Shown here one piece after another: positions 39,940 to 48,720 of a DNA stretch of 64,000 bases. A program made the translations under genes and the position numbers. A model generated the notes under the pieces. That model had not been told where the DNA came from, made no database searches, and saw only the letters and a list, made by a program, of their open reading frames with translations. This DNA is from SAR116 cluster alpha proteobacterium HIMB100 (lineage in GTDB: Bacteria > Pseudomonadota > Alphaproteobacteria > Puniceispirillales > Puniceispirillaceae). The first letter of the stretch is position 1; each line of letters begins with the position of its first letter. The DNA is taken from contig AFXB01000010.1 in assembly GCA_000238815.2 (NCBI GenBank), forward strand, positions 124,001-188,000, in the 5' to 3' direction.

Positions 39940-40753
39940 AGTGATAATCACCAATCTGGCGCACCGGGGTCACCTCGGCAGCGGTACCGGTCAAAAAACA
40001 TTCCGCGGCATCTGACATATCTTCTGGCTTCATATGCCGTTCAACAACCTCAATCCCTTTTGCCTTTGCCATATCAATCACGGTCTGGCGGGTAATGCCG
40101 TTCAGGAAGCAATCCGGCAGAGGCGTGTGCAGGGTACCGTCCTTCATCAGGAAAAACACATTTGCCCCAGTGGCCTCGGCAATATAGCCGCGCCAGTCCA
40201 GCATCAGCGAATCCTGATAGCCATGCTGTTCCGCATTATGTTTGGACAGGGTACAGATCATATATAAGCCTGCTGCCTTGGCATGGACAGGGGCTGATTC
40301 GGCAGACGGCCGCCGCCAGGTCGAAATATCCAGCGTAATGCCTTTCATCTTGACCTCTGGATCAAAATAAGAGGGCCATTGCCAGGCCGCAACCGCCAGA
40401 TGAATCTTGGTTTGCTGAGCAGAAATTGCCATCATTTCAGAGCCGCGCCAGCAAAAGGCCCGCACATAGCCATCAACAATGTTATTCGCGGCCAGAACCT
40501 GATCCTTGATGCTGTCCATCTCGTCATCAGAGACAGGCAGGTCAAAATCAAGATAATGACAGGATTTGCGCAGGCGCTGGGTATGTTCACGAGATTTGAA
40601 AATTACCCCGCCATAGGCCCGCTCGCCTTCAAAAACCTGCGAGCCATAATGCAGGGCATGGGTGAGCGTGTGAGTGCGGGCATCACGCCACTCCACCATC
40701 TCGCCATTCATCCAGATCACACCGTCTCTGTCATCGAACGGAATCAGGGCCAT
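39872..40753 (-). CDS. ilvE: Branched-chain amino acid aminotransferase
   Basis: The 293-residue fold-type IV PLP enzyme performs the last step of valine, leucine and isoleucine synthesis. The substrate-binding HALHYGSQVFEGERAY block is near the N-terminus, the PLP lysine is expected in SAPVHAKAAGLYMICTLSK, and the LNGITRQTVIDMAKAKGIEVVER segment is typical. I chose ATG 40753, because AGAGAG then lies six bases upstream; an ATG two codons earlier abuts that sequence. It is divergent from the MarR-type gene across about 180 bases. Confidence 0.95.
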   Translation of the reverse strand: MALIPFDDRDGVIWMNGEMVEWRDARTHTLTHALHYGSQVFEGERAYGGVIFKSREHTQRLRKSCHYLDFDLPVSDDEMDSIKDQVLAANNIVDGYVRAFCWRGSEMMAISAQQTKIHLAVAAWQWPSYFDPEVKMKGITLDISTWRRPSAESAPVHAKAAGLYMICTLSKHNAEQHGYQDSLMLDWRGYIAEATGANVFFLMKDGTLHTPLPDCFLNGITRQTVIDMAKAKGIEVVERHMKPEDMSDAAECFLTGTAAEVTPVRQIGDYHFTPAETTRAFVDGYADLVNGRG

Positions 40754-40866
40754 CTTCATCTCTCTCTTCAGCTGAACCCTGTCAGTAACATATGCGCGGC
40801 TGCTGACAGGAAAAAGGTTATAAAACTTCAAAAAACACGTGAAAATACTAATATATCCAAATGTTA

Positions 40867-40894
40867 TTTACTTTCCTAGCAGTTTTGTTATGAT
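40867..40894 (+). promoter_or_regulatory. Candidate promoter for the MarR/response regulator operon
   Basis: TTTACT (40867-40872), 16 bases, then TATGAT (40889-40894), 40 bases before the MarR-type ATG, in the AT-rich divergent region with ilvE. Read by eye. Confidence 0.35.
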
Positions 40895-40933
40895 TGGTCA
40901 ACATAGCTGACATAAATTGATCGCCCTATTCTG

Positions 40934-41467
40934 ATGCCACCACTTAAGCCTCTTCCCCCAAGCGCCTCTGCTGCGCCCTCTGGCCCGCAAAAGGGTCTGT
41001 ATCTGCGCAAGCAGGATTTGCGGCGCGGAATTGAGCTGTTGTTTTTCGCCTATCGCGATTTTACCGGTGAGGCAGATGAAATTTTGTCTGAGCTGGGGCT
41101 GGGCCGGGCCCATCACCGGGTGATTTATTTCGTCGGCCGGCAGCCAGATATGACCGTATCAGAGCTGCTGGGTATTCTGAACATCACCAAACAGAGCTTG
41201 TCGCGGGTCTTAAGCCATCTGATCGATACAGGCTATATCCGCCAGACACCAGGGCTGCGCGATAAGCGCCAGCGGCTGTTGGCCCTGACCGATAAAGGGG
41301 TCGCGCTGGAAGCTAAGCTGACAGATGTGCAATGCCGCCGGTTTGCGGCTGCCTATTCGGCACGCGGCGGTGATGCGGTTGACGGCTTTGTGAAAGTGCT
41401 GAGCAGCCTGCTGGATGAGGATATGCGCAGCGAGCTGCGGAGCCAATATCCGGATCATATCGACTGA
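40934..41467 (+). CDS. MarR-family regulator (PetP-like)
   Basis: The 177-residue protein has a MarR winged-helix core: HHRVIYFVGRQPDMTVSELLGILNITKQSLSRVLSHLIDTGYI, then RDKRQRLLALTDKG as the wing. It overlaps the downstream response-regulator gene by one base (TGATG), so the two are coupled. In Rhodobacter capsulatus a MarR-type gene (petP) and a response regulator (petR) form a similar pair upstream of petABC; here petABC is 14 kb away. The relationship is by resemblance only. Confidence 0.85.
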   Translation: MPPLKPLPPSASAAPSGPQKGLYLRKQDLRRGIELLFFAYRDFTGEADEILSELGLGRAHHRVIYFVGRQPDMTVSELLGILNITKQSLSRVLSHLIDTGYIRQTPGLRDKRQRLLALTDKGVALEAKLTDVQCRRFAAAYSARGGDAVDGFVKVLSSLLDEDMRSELRSQYPDHID

Positions 41468-42162
41468 TGGCCGGGCCAGCGGGAACAGCCCTGCCGGCAC
41501 ATATCCTCATCATTGATGATGATGAACGCTTGCGTGACTTGTTGCAGCGGTTTCTGGCCGAGAGCGGCTTTCTGGTGACCGCTGCAGGCAGTGCAGAAGA
41601 GGCCCGGGCCTATCTGGTCGGGATGGCCTTTGACCTGCTGGTGATTGATGTGATGATGCCAGGAGAAACAGGGGTGGAATTTTTAGCAGACCTGCGCAAA
41701 ACATCTGATGTGCCGGCCTTGTTCCTGACCGCGATGAGCGAAACAGAAGACCGGATCACCGGGCTGGAGTCAGGCGCAGATGATTATATCTCTAAACCTT
41801 TTGAGCCACGCGAACTGACCTTGCGGATCAGGCGAATTTTGGATCGGCAGGCGATGGCCACAAAACCCAGCATGATCCAGTTCGGCCCGTTCAGTTATGA
41901 TACCGACCGGCAGGTGTTAAGCGAAAACGGGCGGCGGGTACATATCACCACGGCTGAACAGGATCTGTTGGGCTGTTTTACAGCAGCCGCAAATCAAATC
42001 CTGTCCAGAGAGGATATTTCTGAGCGGCTGGCCGGACGAATGAACGGCCGGTCAATTGATGTGGCGGTGGCAAGATTACGCACAAAGCTTGAGCAGGACC
42101 CGCGCTTTCCTGTATTTTTGCAGACAGTGCGCGGCCGGGGCTGGATGCTGCGTACAAATTAA
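41467..42162 (+). CDS. OmpR-family response regulator (PetR-like)
   Basis: The 231-residue protein has a receiver domain (ILIIDDDERLRDLLQRFL; phospho-acceptor aspartate in LLVIDVMMPGETG near residue 60; lysine in DDYISKPF) and a C-terminal winged-helix output domain (INGRSIDVAVARLRTKLEQDP-type block, read here as MNGRSIDVAVARLR). It is coupled to the MarR-type gene upstream and followed after 39 bases by a histidine kinase that is its likely partner. Targets are unknown. Confidence 0.93.
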   Translation: MAGPAGTALPAHILIIDDDERLRDLLQRFLAESGFLVTAAGSAEEARAYLVGMAFDLLVIDVMMPGETGVEFLADLRKTSDVPALFLTAMSETEDRITGLESGADDYISKPFEPRELTLRIRRILDRQAMATKPSMIQFGPFSYDTDRQVLSENGRRVHITTAEQDLLGCFTAAANQILSREDISERLAGRMNGRSIDVAVARLRTKLEQDPRFPVFLQTVRGRGWMLRTN

Positions 42163-42201
42163 ATCAACTGACCCTGGCGATGAAGTGAGGCCAACCAGAT
42201 T

Positions 42202-43524
42202 ATGCAACTGCGCAATTACATGCCGAAAACCCTGTTTGGGCGGATGCTGGGCATTATTCTGGTGCCGATGATTCTGGTGCAGATTGTCACCGTATTTATT
42301 TTTTATGAGCGGCACTGGGATTCAGTCACCCGCCAGATGGCCAGCAGCCTGGCCGGGGAAATTGACTATGTGGTTGGTCAGGCCGGTCACCAGCCAGATA
42401 CAGAACAGTTGGCCAATTTGCGCGAAATGGCCCAGCACCATTTTGATTTTGCCCTGATTTTCAGCGAAGGATCCTTTCTGGAGGCCGGTAAGCCGCGCGT
42501 CAGACAAACAGGCTATGCTGCTGAGACGCTGGCTGAAAATCTGGACAGGCGCCTGAGCTTTCCCTGGATGGCGGATCTGGACAGTGATGCAGATGTGATC
42601 GCGATAGATGTTCAGCTGGCCAACGGGGTGTTGCGGGTGCTGGTCGGGCGGAAACGAATTTTATCGTCTACCGCCTGGACCTTCCTGGGCTGGACCATGG
42701 GATCGTCAATCATTCTGTTTTGTATTGCGCTGGTGTTTATGCAAGCCCAGATCAGGCCGATACGCCAGCTGGCCAACGCCGCCCGCCAATTAGGGCTGGG
42801 GCGGCAGACAGATGACTGGCAGTTAAGCGGCGCAAAAGAGGTCAGGCTGGCCGGCCGTGCGTTTCAGGCGATGCGGCACAGAATCACCCGCCAGCTGAGT
42901 GAACGTACCGCCATGCTGGCCGGGGTCAGCCATGATTTGCGCACACCGCTGACGCGGATGCGCCTGCAGACCGCGCTGATGCCACAGGGTGCGGAAACAG
43001 ACGCGCTGGAGCAGGATATCTCAGAACTGGAAAAAATGATTGATGGCTATCTGGCCTTTGCCAGAGGCGAAGGTGAGGAAAAATCAGCCCTGGTCAGCCT
43101 GGATCAGATGCTGGCACAGATGATCAGCCAGTATGATAAGCTACAATCAGGTCGCCTGGTTTGGCAGCCGCCGGACAGTGAGGTCCCGCAGCTGGAGGTG
43201 CGGGCACAAGCCATGCGCCGTGCTTTGGATAATCTGATCGGCAATGCGCTGCGCTATTCGCGCTATGCAGAGATCAGGCTGAAGGCACGTGATGATAATT
43301 TATATATTTTTATTGATGATGACGGGCCGGGGATTGAGCCTGAGCAACGTGCAGATGCGTTGCGCCCGTTTGTGCGGTTGGAACAGTCCCGCAATAAAGA
43401 GACCGGCGGGACCGGGCTGGGGCTGGCGATTGCCCATGATATTATCTTAAGCCATGGTGGCGAGCTGAGCCTGGACACATCCCCTTTGGGCGGTTTGCGG
43501 GTGGTGGTGGTGCTGCCTGTGTGA
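42202..43524 (+). CDS. EnvZ-type sensor histidine kinase
   Basis: The 440-residue inner-membrane kinase has an N-terminal helix (GRMLGIILVPMILVQIVTVFIFY), a periplasmic sensor of about 120 residues, a second helix (AWTFLGWTMGSSIILFCIALVFM), a HAMP region, the phospho-histidine site LAGVSHDLRTPLTRMRLQ (near residue 250) and an ATPase domain with the N, G1 and G2 motifs (DNLIGNALRYS, DDDGPGIEPE, GGTGLGLAIAHDI). It should phosphorylate the regulator encoded just upstream. The signal sensed is not apparent. Confidence 0.93.
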   Translation: MQLRNYMPKTLFGRMLGIILVPMILVQIVTVFIFYERHWDSVTRQMASSLAGEIDYVVGQAGHQPDTEQLANLREMAQHHFDFALIFSEGSFLEAGKPRVRQTGYAAETLAENLDRRLSFPWMADLDSDADVIAIDVQLANGVLRVLVGRKRILSSTAWTFLGWTMGSSIILFCIALVFMQAQIRPIRQLANAARQLGLGRQTDDWQLSGAKEVRLAGRAFQAMRHRITRQLSERTAMLAGVSHDLRTPLTRMRLQTALMPQGAETDALEQDISELEKMIDGYLAFARGEGEEKSALVSLDQMLAQMISQYDKLQSGRLVWQPPDSEVPQLEVRAQAMRRALDNLIGNALRYSRYAEIRLKARDDNLYIFIDDDGPGIEPEQRADALRPFVRLEQSRNKETGGTGLGLAIAHDIILSHGGELSLDTSPLGGLRVVVVLPV

Positions 43525-43534
43525 GCACAATTAT

Positions 43535-43588
43535 CTGTACACCGCCTGGCACCTGTACCCCGCCTGGTATCGGTGCCCCGCCTGGCTT
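43535..43588. repeat. Three 18-bp tandem repeats
   Basis: Units at 43535-43552, 43553-43570 and 43571-43588 share CTGTACnCCGCCTGGnnn with a few changes. The array fills the gap between the convergent kinase and csaA genes and reaches the csaA stop. Confidence 0.75.
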
Positions 43589-43938
43589 CACATCAGCTTT
43601 TCACCGTCAGGTACGCTGCGTTCCGGGCCAATCAGCACAATTGCGCCTGCCGCATCAGCAAGACCAAGGGTCAGCACCTCAGACATGACGGGGCCAATCT
43701 GACGCGGCGGAAAATTCACCACCGCCAGAACCTGGCGACCCGTCAGATCCGAAGCAGAATAATGATCTGTAATCTGGGCAGAGCTTTTCTTGACGCCAAT
43801 ATCCGGACCAAAATCAATGGTCAGCTTCCAGGCCGGTTTGCGCGCTTCAGGAAAGTCCGCCACAGCGGTAACCGTCCCCACCCGAATATCAACATCTAAA
43901 AACTGATCAAAACTGATCTCAGCTCGGGGTGTTGTCAT
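43588..43938 (-). CDS. csaA: CsaA-type tRNA-binding domain protein
   Basis: The 116-residue protein is an EMAP/tRNA-binding OB-fold protein of the CsaA group, proposed to act as an export chaperone. Signature blocks are FLDVDIRVGTVTAVADFPEARKPAWKLTIDFG, SAQIT, GRQVLAVVNFPPRQIGPVMSEVLTLG. The ATG has AAGGA nine bases upstream. Its start overlaps the end of the TetR-type gene by 20 bases. Confidence 0.93.
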   Translation of the reverse strand: MTTPRAEISFDQFLDVDIRVGTVTAVADFPEARKPAWKLTIDFGPDIGVKKSSAQITDHYSASDLTGRQVLAVVNFPPRQIGPVMSEVLTLGLADAAGAIVLIGPERSVPDGEKLM

Positions 43939-44572
43939 AATGGTCGTCCTTATCCTGTGTGGGGTTCAAATCAGCAGCAGATAAGACGCGCAAAGACACC
44001 GCCCATTCCGCTGCCCGGGTAAGTTCTTTATCCAGCGCGCTCAAGGTTAAGGCCAGATCAGCGGTGCCGTCTTTCTGCCAGACAGACCGGACCCGCAGCA
44101 GCACCGCAACCACCCCCTTGGTGCGGGCCCGTCGGCGCCAGCCCGTAACGTGATCGCCGCACAGGTGGAGCAACCGGTCAATCATATCGCTGAGACGGGC
44201 CAGCAGACAGGCGGCCAGTAACGGGTCACGGCAGGCCGCATCATGAACAGCTGCCATCTGGGGCCGGTAAGGGGCATAAAGCTCAAAACGGCTGATCAGC
44301 CCTTCAAGCAGCTTTTCCTGGACAGAGGCTTCAGGGGCATCCGCAAAATCAGTTGCCACCCCGGCAAGCGCAGCTTCATCCAGCCCGCGCAAAGCCGCCA
44401 GCAAAACAGATGCAGGATCAGCATAACGGATATAAACAGCATCCCTGTCCAGCCCGGCATCCGCCGCAAGCCTGTCCAGCGACAAGGTTGAAAAAGGATG
44501 CTGGTCCAGCACAGACCATAACGCCGCAAACAGCGCCTGGTCGATCTGATCAGCGGTATCATTGCGTGTCAT
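43919..44572 (-). CDS. TetR-type transcriptional regulator
   Basis: The 217-residue protein has a TetR-like N-terminal helix-turn-helix (ALFAALWSVLDQHPFSTLSLDRLAADAGLDRDAVYIRYADP) and an all-helical C-terminal domain. COQ9-like proteins share a similar layout and cannot be fully excluded. The ATG is preceded by AAGGA. It is coupled to csaA by overlap. Ligand and targets are unknown. Confidence 0.7.
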   Translation of the reverse strand: MTRNDTADQIDQALFAALWSVLDQHPFSTLSLDRLAADAGLDRDAVYIRYADPASVLLAALRGLDEAALAGVATDFADAPEASVQEKLLEGLISRFELYAPYRPQMAAVHDAACRDPLLAACLLARLSDMIDRLLHLCGDHVTGWRRRARTKGVVAVLLRVRSVWQKDGTADLALTLSALDKELTRAAEWAVSLRVLSAADLNPTQDKDDHYDNTPS

Positions 44573-44630
44573 AAGCTGTCCTTATCGGTAAAACATAAGC
44601 AGGTCTGGACATGATATGGGGGCTGAGGGG

Positions 44631-45434
44631 TTAGCTGTCCAGTTCTGCACCGCGTTGTTCTGCAGCATGTAAGGCAGCATCAAACAGGGGCTGAAGGCCA
44701 TTTTCAGCCATCAAGACAGACAATGCCGCTGCTGTTGTGCCCCCTTCTGAGGTCACATTGCGGCGCAGCTGGTCAGCCCCGATATCCGGTTCTGCTGCCA
44801 TCAGGGCCCCTGCCCCGCTGACTGTCTGGCGCGCCAGACGGGCTGCCAAATCCGCAGACAGACCCAGCTTTTGCCCGGCCGCCGCCATCGCTTCGGCCAG
44901 CAAAAACACATAAGCCGGACCTGAACCAGACAGCGCGGTCACCGCATTCATCAGCCCTTCATCAGGCAAATCAACCACATCGCCAACAGCAGATAACAGG
45001 CGGCGAGACAACACCGTCATGTCTTCAGGAACATCCGCTGCCGCATAGAGTGCAGACACGCCCTGGCCAATCGCTGCCGGCGTGTTTGGCATGACCCGCA
45101 GCCACCGTGCAGGCCGGCCCAGCTGGGCCGCAAGACGCGCCGTCGACAGCCCGGCAGCAATCGACAGAAAACAGGTTTCCGAATCCCCCAGCCCGGATAA
45201 AGACGGCAGCACATCAGCCATCATCTGTGGTTTGACTGCCAGGATCACCAAATCAGGCCGATAGCCCGCAGCCAGTTCAGACACAGCCGCCAGATATGTT
45301 GTTGAGGCATGCGCCGCAGCCGGGGATAAAAACGGGTCAATCACCGTGAAATGAGCTGACAAGCGGGTATCCTGTTGCCAGCCTGCCAGCAACGCCCCTC
45401 CCATTTTGCCACATCCGATCAGGCAAATATCCAT
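44631..45434 (-). CDS. proC: Pyrroline-5-carboxylate reductase
   Basis: The 267-residue enzyme reduces pyrroline-5-carboxylate to proline with NAD(P)H. The Rossmann start is ICLIGCGKMGGALLAGW, then ILAVKPQMM, VMPNTPAAIGQGVSALY, and the C-terminal signature ALSGSGPAYVFLLAEAMAAAGQKLGLSADLAARLARQTVSGAGAL. The ATG has GAGGA upstream. It is downstream of ybjN on the same strand with its own candidate promoter in the 160-base gap. Confidence 0.96.
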   Translation of the reverse strand: MDICLIGCGKMGGALLAGWQQDTRLSAHFTVIDPFLSPAAAHASTTYLAAVSELAAGYRPDLVILAVKPQMMADVLPSLSGLGDSETCFLSIAAGLSTARLAAQLGRPARWLRVMPNTPAAIGQGVSALYAAADVPEDMTVLSRRLLSAVGDVVDLPDEGLMNAVTALSGSGPAYVFLLAEAMAAAGQKLGLSADLAARLARQTVSGAGALMAAEPDIGADQLRRNVTSEGGTTAAALSVLMAENGLQPLFDAALHAAEQRGAELDS

Positions 45435-45497
45435 CTTAGCTTCCTCATCATTTTTTTGTTCAGCTACTTGCCGGTAACAGGTTATTCCTGCCCGCTA

Positions 45498-45526
45498 AGA
45501 TAGCCGTTGACAGGACAGCTGTGCAA
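45498..45526 (-). promoter_or_regulatory. Candidate sigma-70 promoter for proC
   Basis: On the minus strand TTGCAC (45521-45526), 17 bases, then CTATCT (45498-45503), about 65 bases before the proC ATG. Read by eye. Confidence 0.4.
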
Positions 45527-45594
45527 GAGCCGTTCTGCAAGCAGGGGCGGTTTGTCAGGCCGGATATAGATTTAGGTAAGAAGGCTGGCTGGCC

Positions 45595-46098
45595 TCAGGC
45601 TTCGCCCGCAACAGGGGCCATCACCAGCCGCGCGGATGAGGCTGGCCGGTCAGGGGTGAAGACAAGCTGGGCAAATGCAGGAGCGGCCTGTTCACATTGA
45701 CCAAGCAGAATATCCACCACATCTTCGATTTGTTCTGGTGTTGCGCCGCCCGCACCACGCAAAGGCAGCACATAGTGAAGCTGGACCTGACGCTGGTCAG
45801 GGGTCAGCCGGAAATGGCCCAAAAACAGATGGCTGTTCAGATCAGATAGTAAGGTTTCCAGACGTGGCAGCGGCACATCATCAAACAGCAAATCCAGTGT
45901 CGCTCTGACAGACAGGGTCTGCAGCTCATCCTGCCAGTCAACAGACAGCTGGTACGTGCCCCACTGGCCCGGCACATCCACCAGCACGCTGCCTGCACGG
46001 GTCTGTTTTAAAAACCAGTCCTGGCGCACCACAAAACGGGCGACCAGCTCAATCGGGTCTCCCAATTCAGGTAAATCTGTTGCCACATTCTGTGTCAT
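45595..46098 (-). CDS. YbjN domain protein
   Basis: The 167-residue protein matches the YbjN family, which shares the fold of type III secretion chaperones. Visible blocks are GTYQLSVDWQDELQTLSVRATLDL, LLSDLNSHLFLGHFRLTPDQRQVQLHYVLPL. The molecular role is unknown. It lies upstream of proC, a pairing widespread in alphaproteobacteria. Confidence 0.88.
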   Translation of the reverse strand: MTQNVATDLPELGDPIELVARFVVRQDWFLKQTRAGSVLVDVPGQWGTYQLSVDWQDELQTLSVRATLDLLFDDVPLPRLETLLSDLNSHLFLGHFRLTPDQRQVQLHYVLPLRGAGGATPEQIEDVVDILLGQCEQAAPAFAQLVFTPDRPASSARLVMAPVAGEA

Positions 46099-46205
46099 TT
46101 ATGCGGATCTCTTTGCCCTTTCGGCCAGCCATACCACATGGCCGCCTTTGCTGCAGAGTGGCAAAGGGCAGATCAGATTTCAACACAAAATATTGGGGGC
46201 AGGAC

Positions 46206-46231
46206 AAAAGACGACCACAGGGTCTTGTGGT
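46206..46231 (-). terminator. Possible intrinsic terminator after ubiK
   Basis: ACCACA and TGTGGT (46214-46219 / 46226-46231) form a perfect 6-bp stem; on the minus strand it is followed by CGTCTTTTG. It lies about 40 bases beyond the ubiK stop. Confidence 0.4.
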
Positions 46232-46271
46232 TTTGCCTGATATTTGAGGGTTTGCCGCGAGTCGGGAGCGG

Positions 46272-46580
46272 TCAGGATTTTCGCGTGGTTTTGGTCGTTT
46301 TGGCTTTGGCAGACCGCGCCGGTTTGGATTCGGCTGCTTTCAGGCTGGTCAGCTCTGCTTCAAGCACAGCGATTCGGGCCGCCAGAGCGTCAATACGCAT
46401 TAGCGCCGCGTCAAAATCTTCACGCGGGACAGACCCGCTTGCCGCTGCCTGTCTGTCCGCCCGGCTGGCCTTCATCACATCCATTTCCGAACGCAGACTG
46501 CCAAAGGCAGAAGCAGCCCCATTTGCGATTTGGGCAAGATCAGTCAGGATATCTTTCGGCGTGGGGCGATTCTGTCTCAT
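46272..46580 (-). CDS. ubiK: UbiK/BMFP-type accessory protein
   Basis: The 102-residue protein has the BMFP pattern: DILTDLAQIANGAASAFGSLRSEMDVMKA followed by a coiled coil (FDAALMRIDALAARIAVLEAELTSLKA, about residues 55-82) and a lysine-rich tail. Family members interact with membranes; E. coli UbiK assists aerobic ubiquinone synthesis. It precedes ybjN and proC on the minus strand with a 173-base gap. Confidence 0.85.
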   Translation of the reverse strand: MRQNRPTPKDILTDLAQIANGAASAFGSLRSEMDVMKASRADRQAAASGSVPREDFDAALMRIDALAARIAVLEAELTSLKAAESKPARSAKAKTTKTTRKS

Positions 46581-46789
46581 TTGCGGTCTTTCTTCTCAAA
46601 CATCAGGGTTAACGCTTGCGCCCAAGGCACACCCCCGGCAATCAGAGTGATCTGACAAGGGGAATATGGACAATTGTCCCGGCCTCACCCATAAAAGAAG
46701 AAGAGCGGTCAGGCCAGAGCAGGTTTCGTCTCTGTCTAGCTATATAGCATGCTGGCCGCAAATGCCAATATACCGGGAGACAGACGCAG

Positions 46790-47596
46790 ATGACACAGAC
46801 ACTGTTTACGTTCCCGCACATTGATCCCGTTGCCATTGCGCTGGGGCCGCTGCAGATCAGATGGTATGCGCTGGCCTATGTGGCCGGGCTTATCGGCGGC
46901 TGGTGGATATTGCGCCGCCAGATTAAAGCGGGTCTGTCCGTGCTGAGCGCAGACCAGCTGGACGGGCTGATGAATGCGTGTCTGGTCGGGATTTTGGTTG
47001 GCGGCAGGCTGGGCTATGTGCTGTTTTACAACCCGTCTGCCTATCTGGCGGCCCCCATGGATGTGTTCAAAGTCTGGCAGGGCGGCATGTCTTTTCATGG
47101 CGGCCTGAGCGGGGTTATACTGGCGATTGTATGGTGCGCGCGCCGATACAGCTTACCTGCGCTGGCGATCGGAGATGAGGTGGCGCTGGTGGCCCCGTTG
47201 GGGCTGTTGTTCGGGCGGCTGGCGAATTTCATCAATGGCGAGCTGTATGGGCGGGTCACAGACCATCCGTTTGGCATCGTGTTTCCCGGCGGCGGCCCCC
47301 TGCCGCGCCATCCCAGCCAAATTTATGAAGCTGTCACAGAAGGGCTGGCCTTGCTGGTGCTGGTCTGGGCAGTGCGCCGCTGGCAGCGTAAAACAGGGGC
47401 TGCAGACGGGCTGGTGTTAAGCAGCTTTTTAGGCGGGTACGGGCTGGCCAGATTTATGATCGAATATGTCCGCGCGCCTGACGCCCATATCGGGCTGTTC
47501 GCCGCCGGCCTGTCGATGGGGCAGATTTTATGTCTGCCGATGATCGCTTTTGGCCTGGGCGGGGTCATCTGGTGTGTCAGGCGGAGGCGGATATGA
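46790..47596 (+). CDS. lgt: Phosphatidylglycerol--prolipoprotein diacylglyceryl transferase
   Basis: The 268-residue inner-membrane enzyme attaches diacylglycerol to the lipobox cysteine, the first step of lipoprotein maturation. It has about seven membrane helices. Signatures are IRWYALAYVAGLIGGWW, GGMSFHGGLSGVILA, FGRLANFINGELYGR and RHPSQIYEA. GGGAGA lies nine bases before the ATG. Its stop overlaps the start of the MidA-like gene (ATGA), the first link of the three-gene operon lgt-midA-pgeF. Confidence 0.97.
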   Translation: MTQTLFTFPHIDPVAIALGPLQIRWYALAYVAGLIGGWWILRRQIKAGLSVLSADQLDGLMNACLVGILVGGRLGYVLFYNPSAYLAAPMDVFKVWQGGMSFHGGLSGVILAIVWCARRYSLPALAIGDEVALVAPLGLLFGRLANFINGELYGRVTDHPFGIVFPGGGPLPRHPSQIYEAVTEGLALLVLVWAVRRWQRKTGAADGLVLSSFLGGYGLARFMIEYVRAPDAHIGLFAAGLSMGQILCLPMIAFGLGGVIWCVRRRRI

Positions 47597-48720
47597 GCCT
47601 TGCTGAACGGCTGAAAGCTGAGATCAGGAGCAGCGGGCCATTGCCGCTGGAGGCTTTTCTGGATCAGGTGATGATCGGTGCTGAAGACAGCTATTACGCG
47701 CAACAGGACCGGTTCGGACAGGCAGGTGATTTCATCACTGCCCCTGAAATCAGCCAGTTATTTGGCGAGATTACAGCCGCTTTTCTGGCCTGGCTGTGGG
47801 AGGTGTCCGGGCGGCCACAGGCTGATGAGATGATGGTCTTTGAAGCCGGCCCCGGACGCGGCACATTATCTGCCGATATGCATCGATCCTGGCGGCAAAT
47901 CTGTCCGCAGATGGCGGCTGCCCCAATCACCTTTCTGGAGGCCAGCCCTTATTTACAAAAACAGCTGACAGAGCGGTTCAGCGGCAGGGATATCCGGCTT
48001 ACAGATACAGCAGAAAACCTGCCTGAAGTGCCGTTATTTGGGATCGCAAACGAATTTTTTGACGCGCTGGCCATCCGGCAGGCAGTAAAGACAGATACAG
48101 GCTGGGCCTGGCGGGCGGTCGGGCATGACGGACAGGCCTTTATGATGACAGACGGGACAGTGCTGGGCGCAGATGAGCTGGCCCATTATCAGCTGAACCC
48201 CACCAGCCCGGCAGGCAAAATCGCAGAATTCAGCCCGGCTTCAGACCAGATCATGGCTGGTCTGGCGCGGCATGTGGCCCGGTTCGGTGGCGGTGTGCTG
48301 ATTTGTGATTATGGCAAAGCCGGACCAGATGGAGACAGCCTGCAGGCGGTGCGGGCCCATAAGCCGGTTCCGGTGCTGGACCAGCCCGGACAGACCGACA
48401 TATCGCATCTGGTTGATTTTACCGCTCTGGCAGATGTGGCCCACAGCCAGGGTGCACGCCTGATCGGGCCGGTCGGGCAAGGCGCATTTTTGCGTGAGCT
48501 GGGGATAGAGGCCCGGGCAGAGGCCCTGCGGCACAAGAGCGATCCGGTGCATGACCGGGCCCTGATTGCCGCCCTGGACAGGCTGTGTTCGCCTAATCAG
48601 ATGGGGCAGATTTTCAAGGTGGCGCTTCTGGTTCCGGCAGGAGATGGCCTGCCTGCCGGATTTGCCAGCCTGGGAGAGGGCCTGAATACGGGCCTTGATA
48701 AGCGGGCAGAGACAAGATGA
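47593..48720 (+). CDS. MidA/NDUFAF7-type SAM-dependent methyltransferase
   Basis: The 375-residue protein belongs to DUF185, related to mitochondrial NDUFAF7, an arginine methyltransferase for complex I assembly. Blocks include GDFITAPEISQLFGEITAAFLAWLW, the SAM-binding VFEAGPGRGTLSADMHR, IANEFFDALAIRQ and GVLICDYGK. ATG 47593 overlaps the lgt stop; an earlier in-frame start lies inside lgt. Whether the bacterial protein acts on NuoD-like subunits is inference. pgeF overlaps its stop by four bases. Confidence 0.9.
   Translation: MSLAERLKAEIRSSGPLPLEAFLDQVMIGAEDSYYAQQDRFGQAGDFITAPEISQLFGEITAAFLAWLWEVSGRPQADEMMVFEAGPGRGTLSADMHRSWRQICPQMAAAPITFLEASPYLQKQLTERFSGRDIRLTDTAENLPEVPLFGIANEFFDALAIRQAVKTDTGWAWRAVGHDGQAFMMTDGTVLGADELAHYQLNPTSPAGKIAEFSPASDQIMAGLARHVARFGGGVLICDYGKAGPDGDSLQAVRAHKPVPVLDQPGQTDISHLVDFTALADVAHSQGARLIGPVGQGAFLRELGIEARAEALRHKSDPVHDRALIAALDRLCSPNQMGQIFKVALLVPAGDGLPAGFASLGEGLNTGLDKRAETR

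Noticed and set aside
46099-46271. Gap between ybjN and ubiK considered for a small RNA
   Set aside because: Apart from a terminator-like hairpin there is no promoter-plus-structure pattern strong enough to support an RNA gene.
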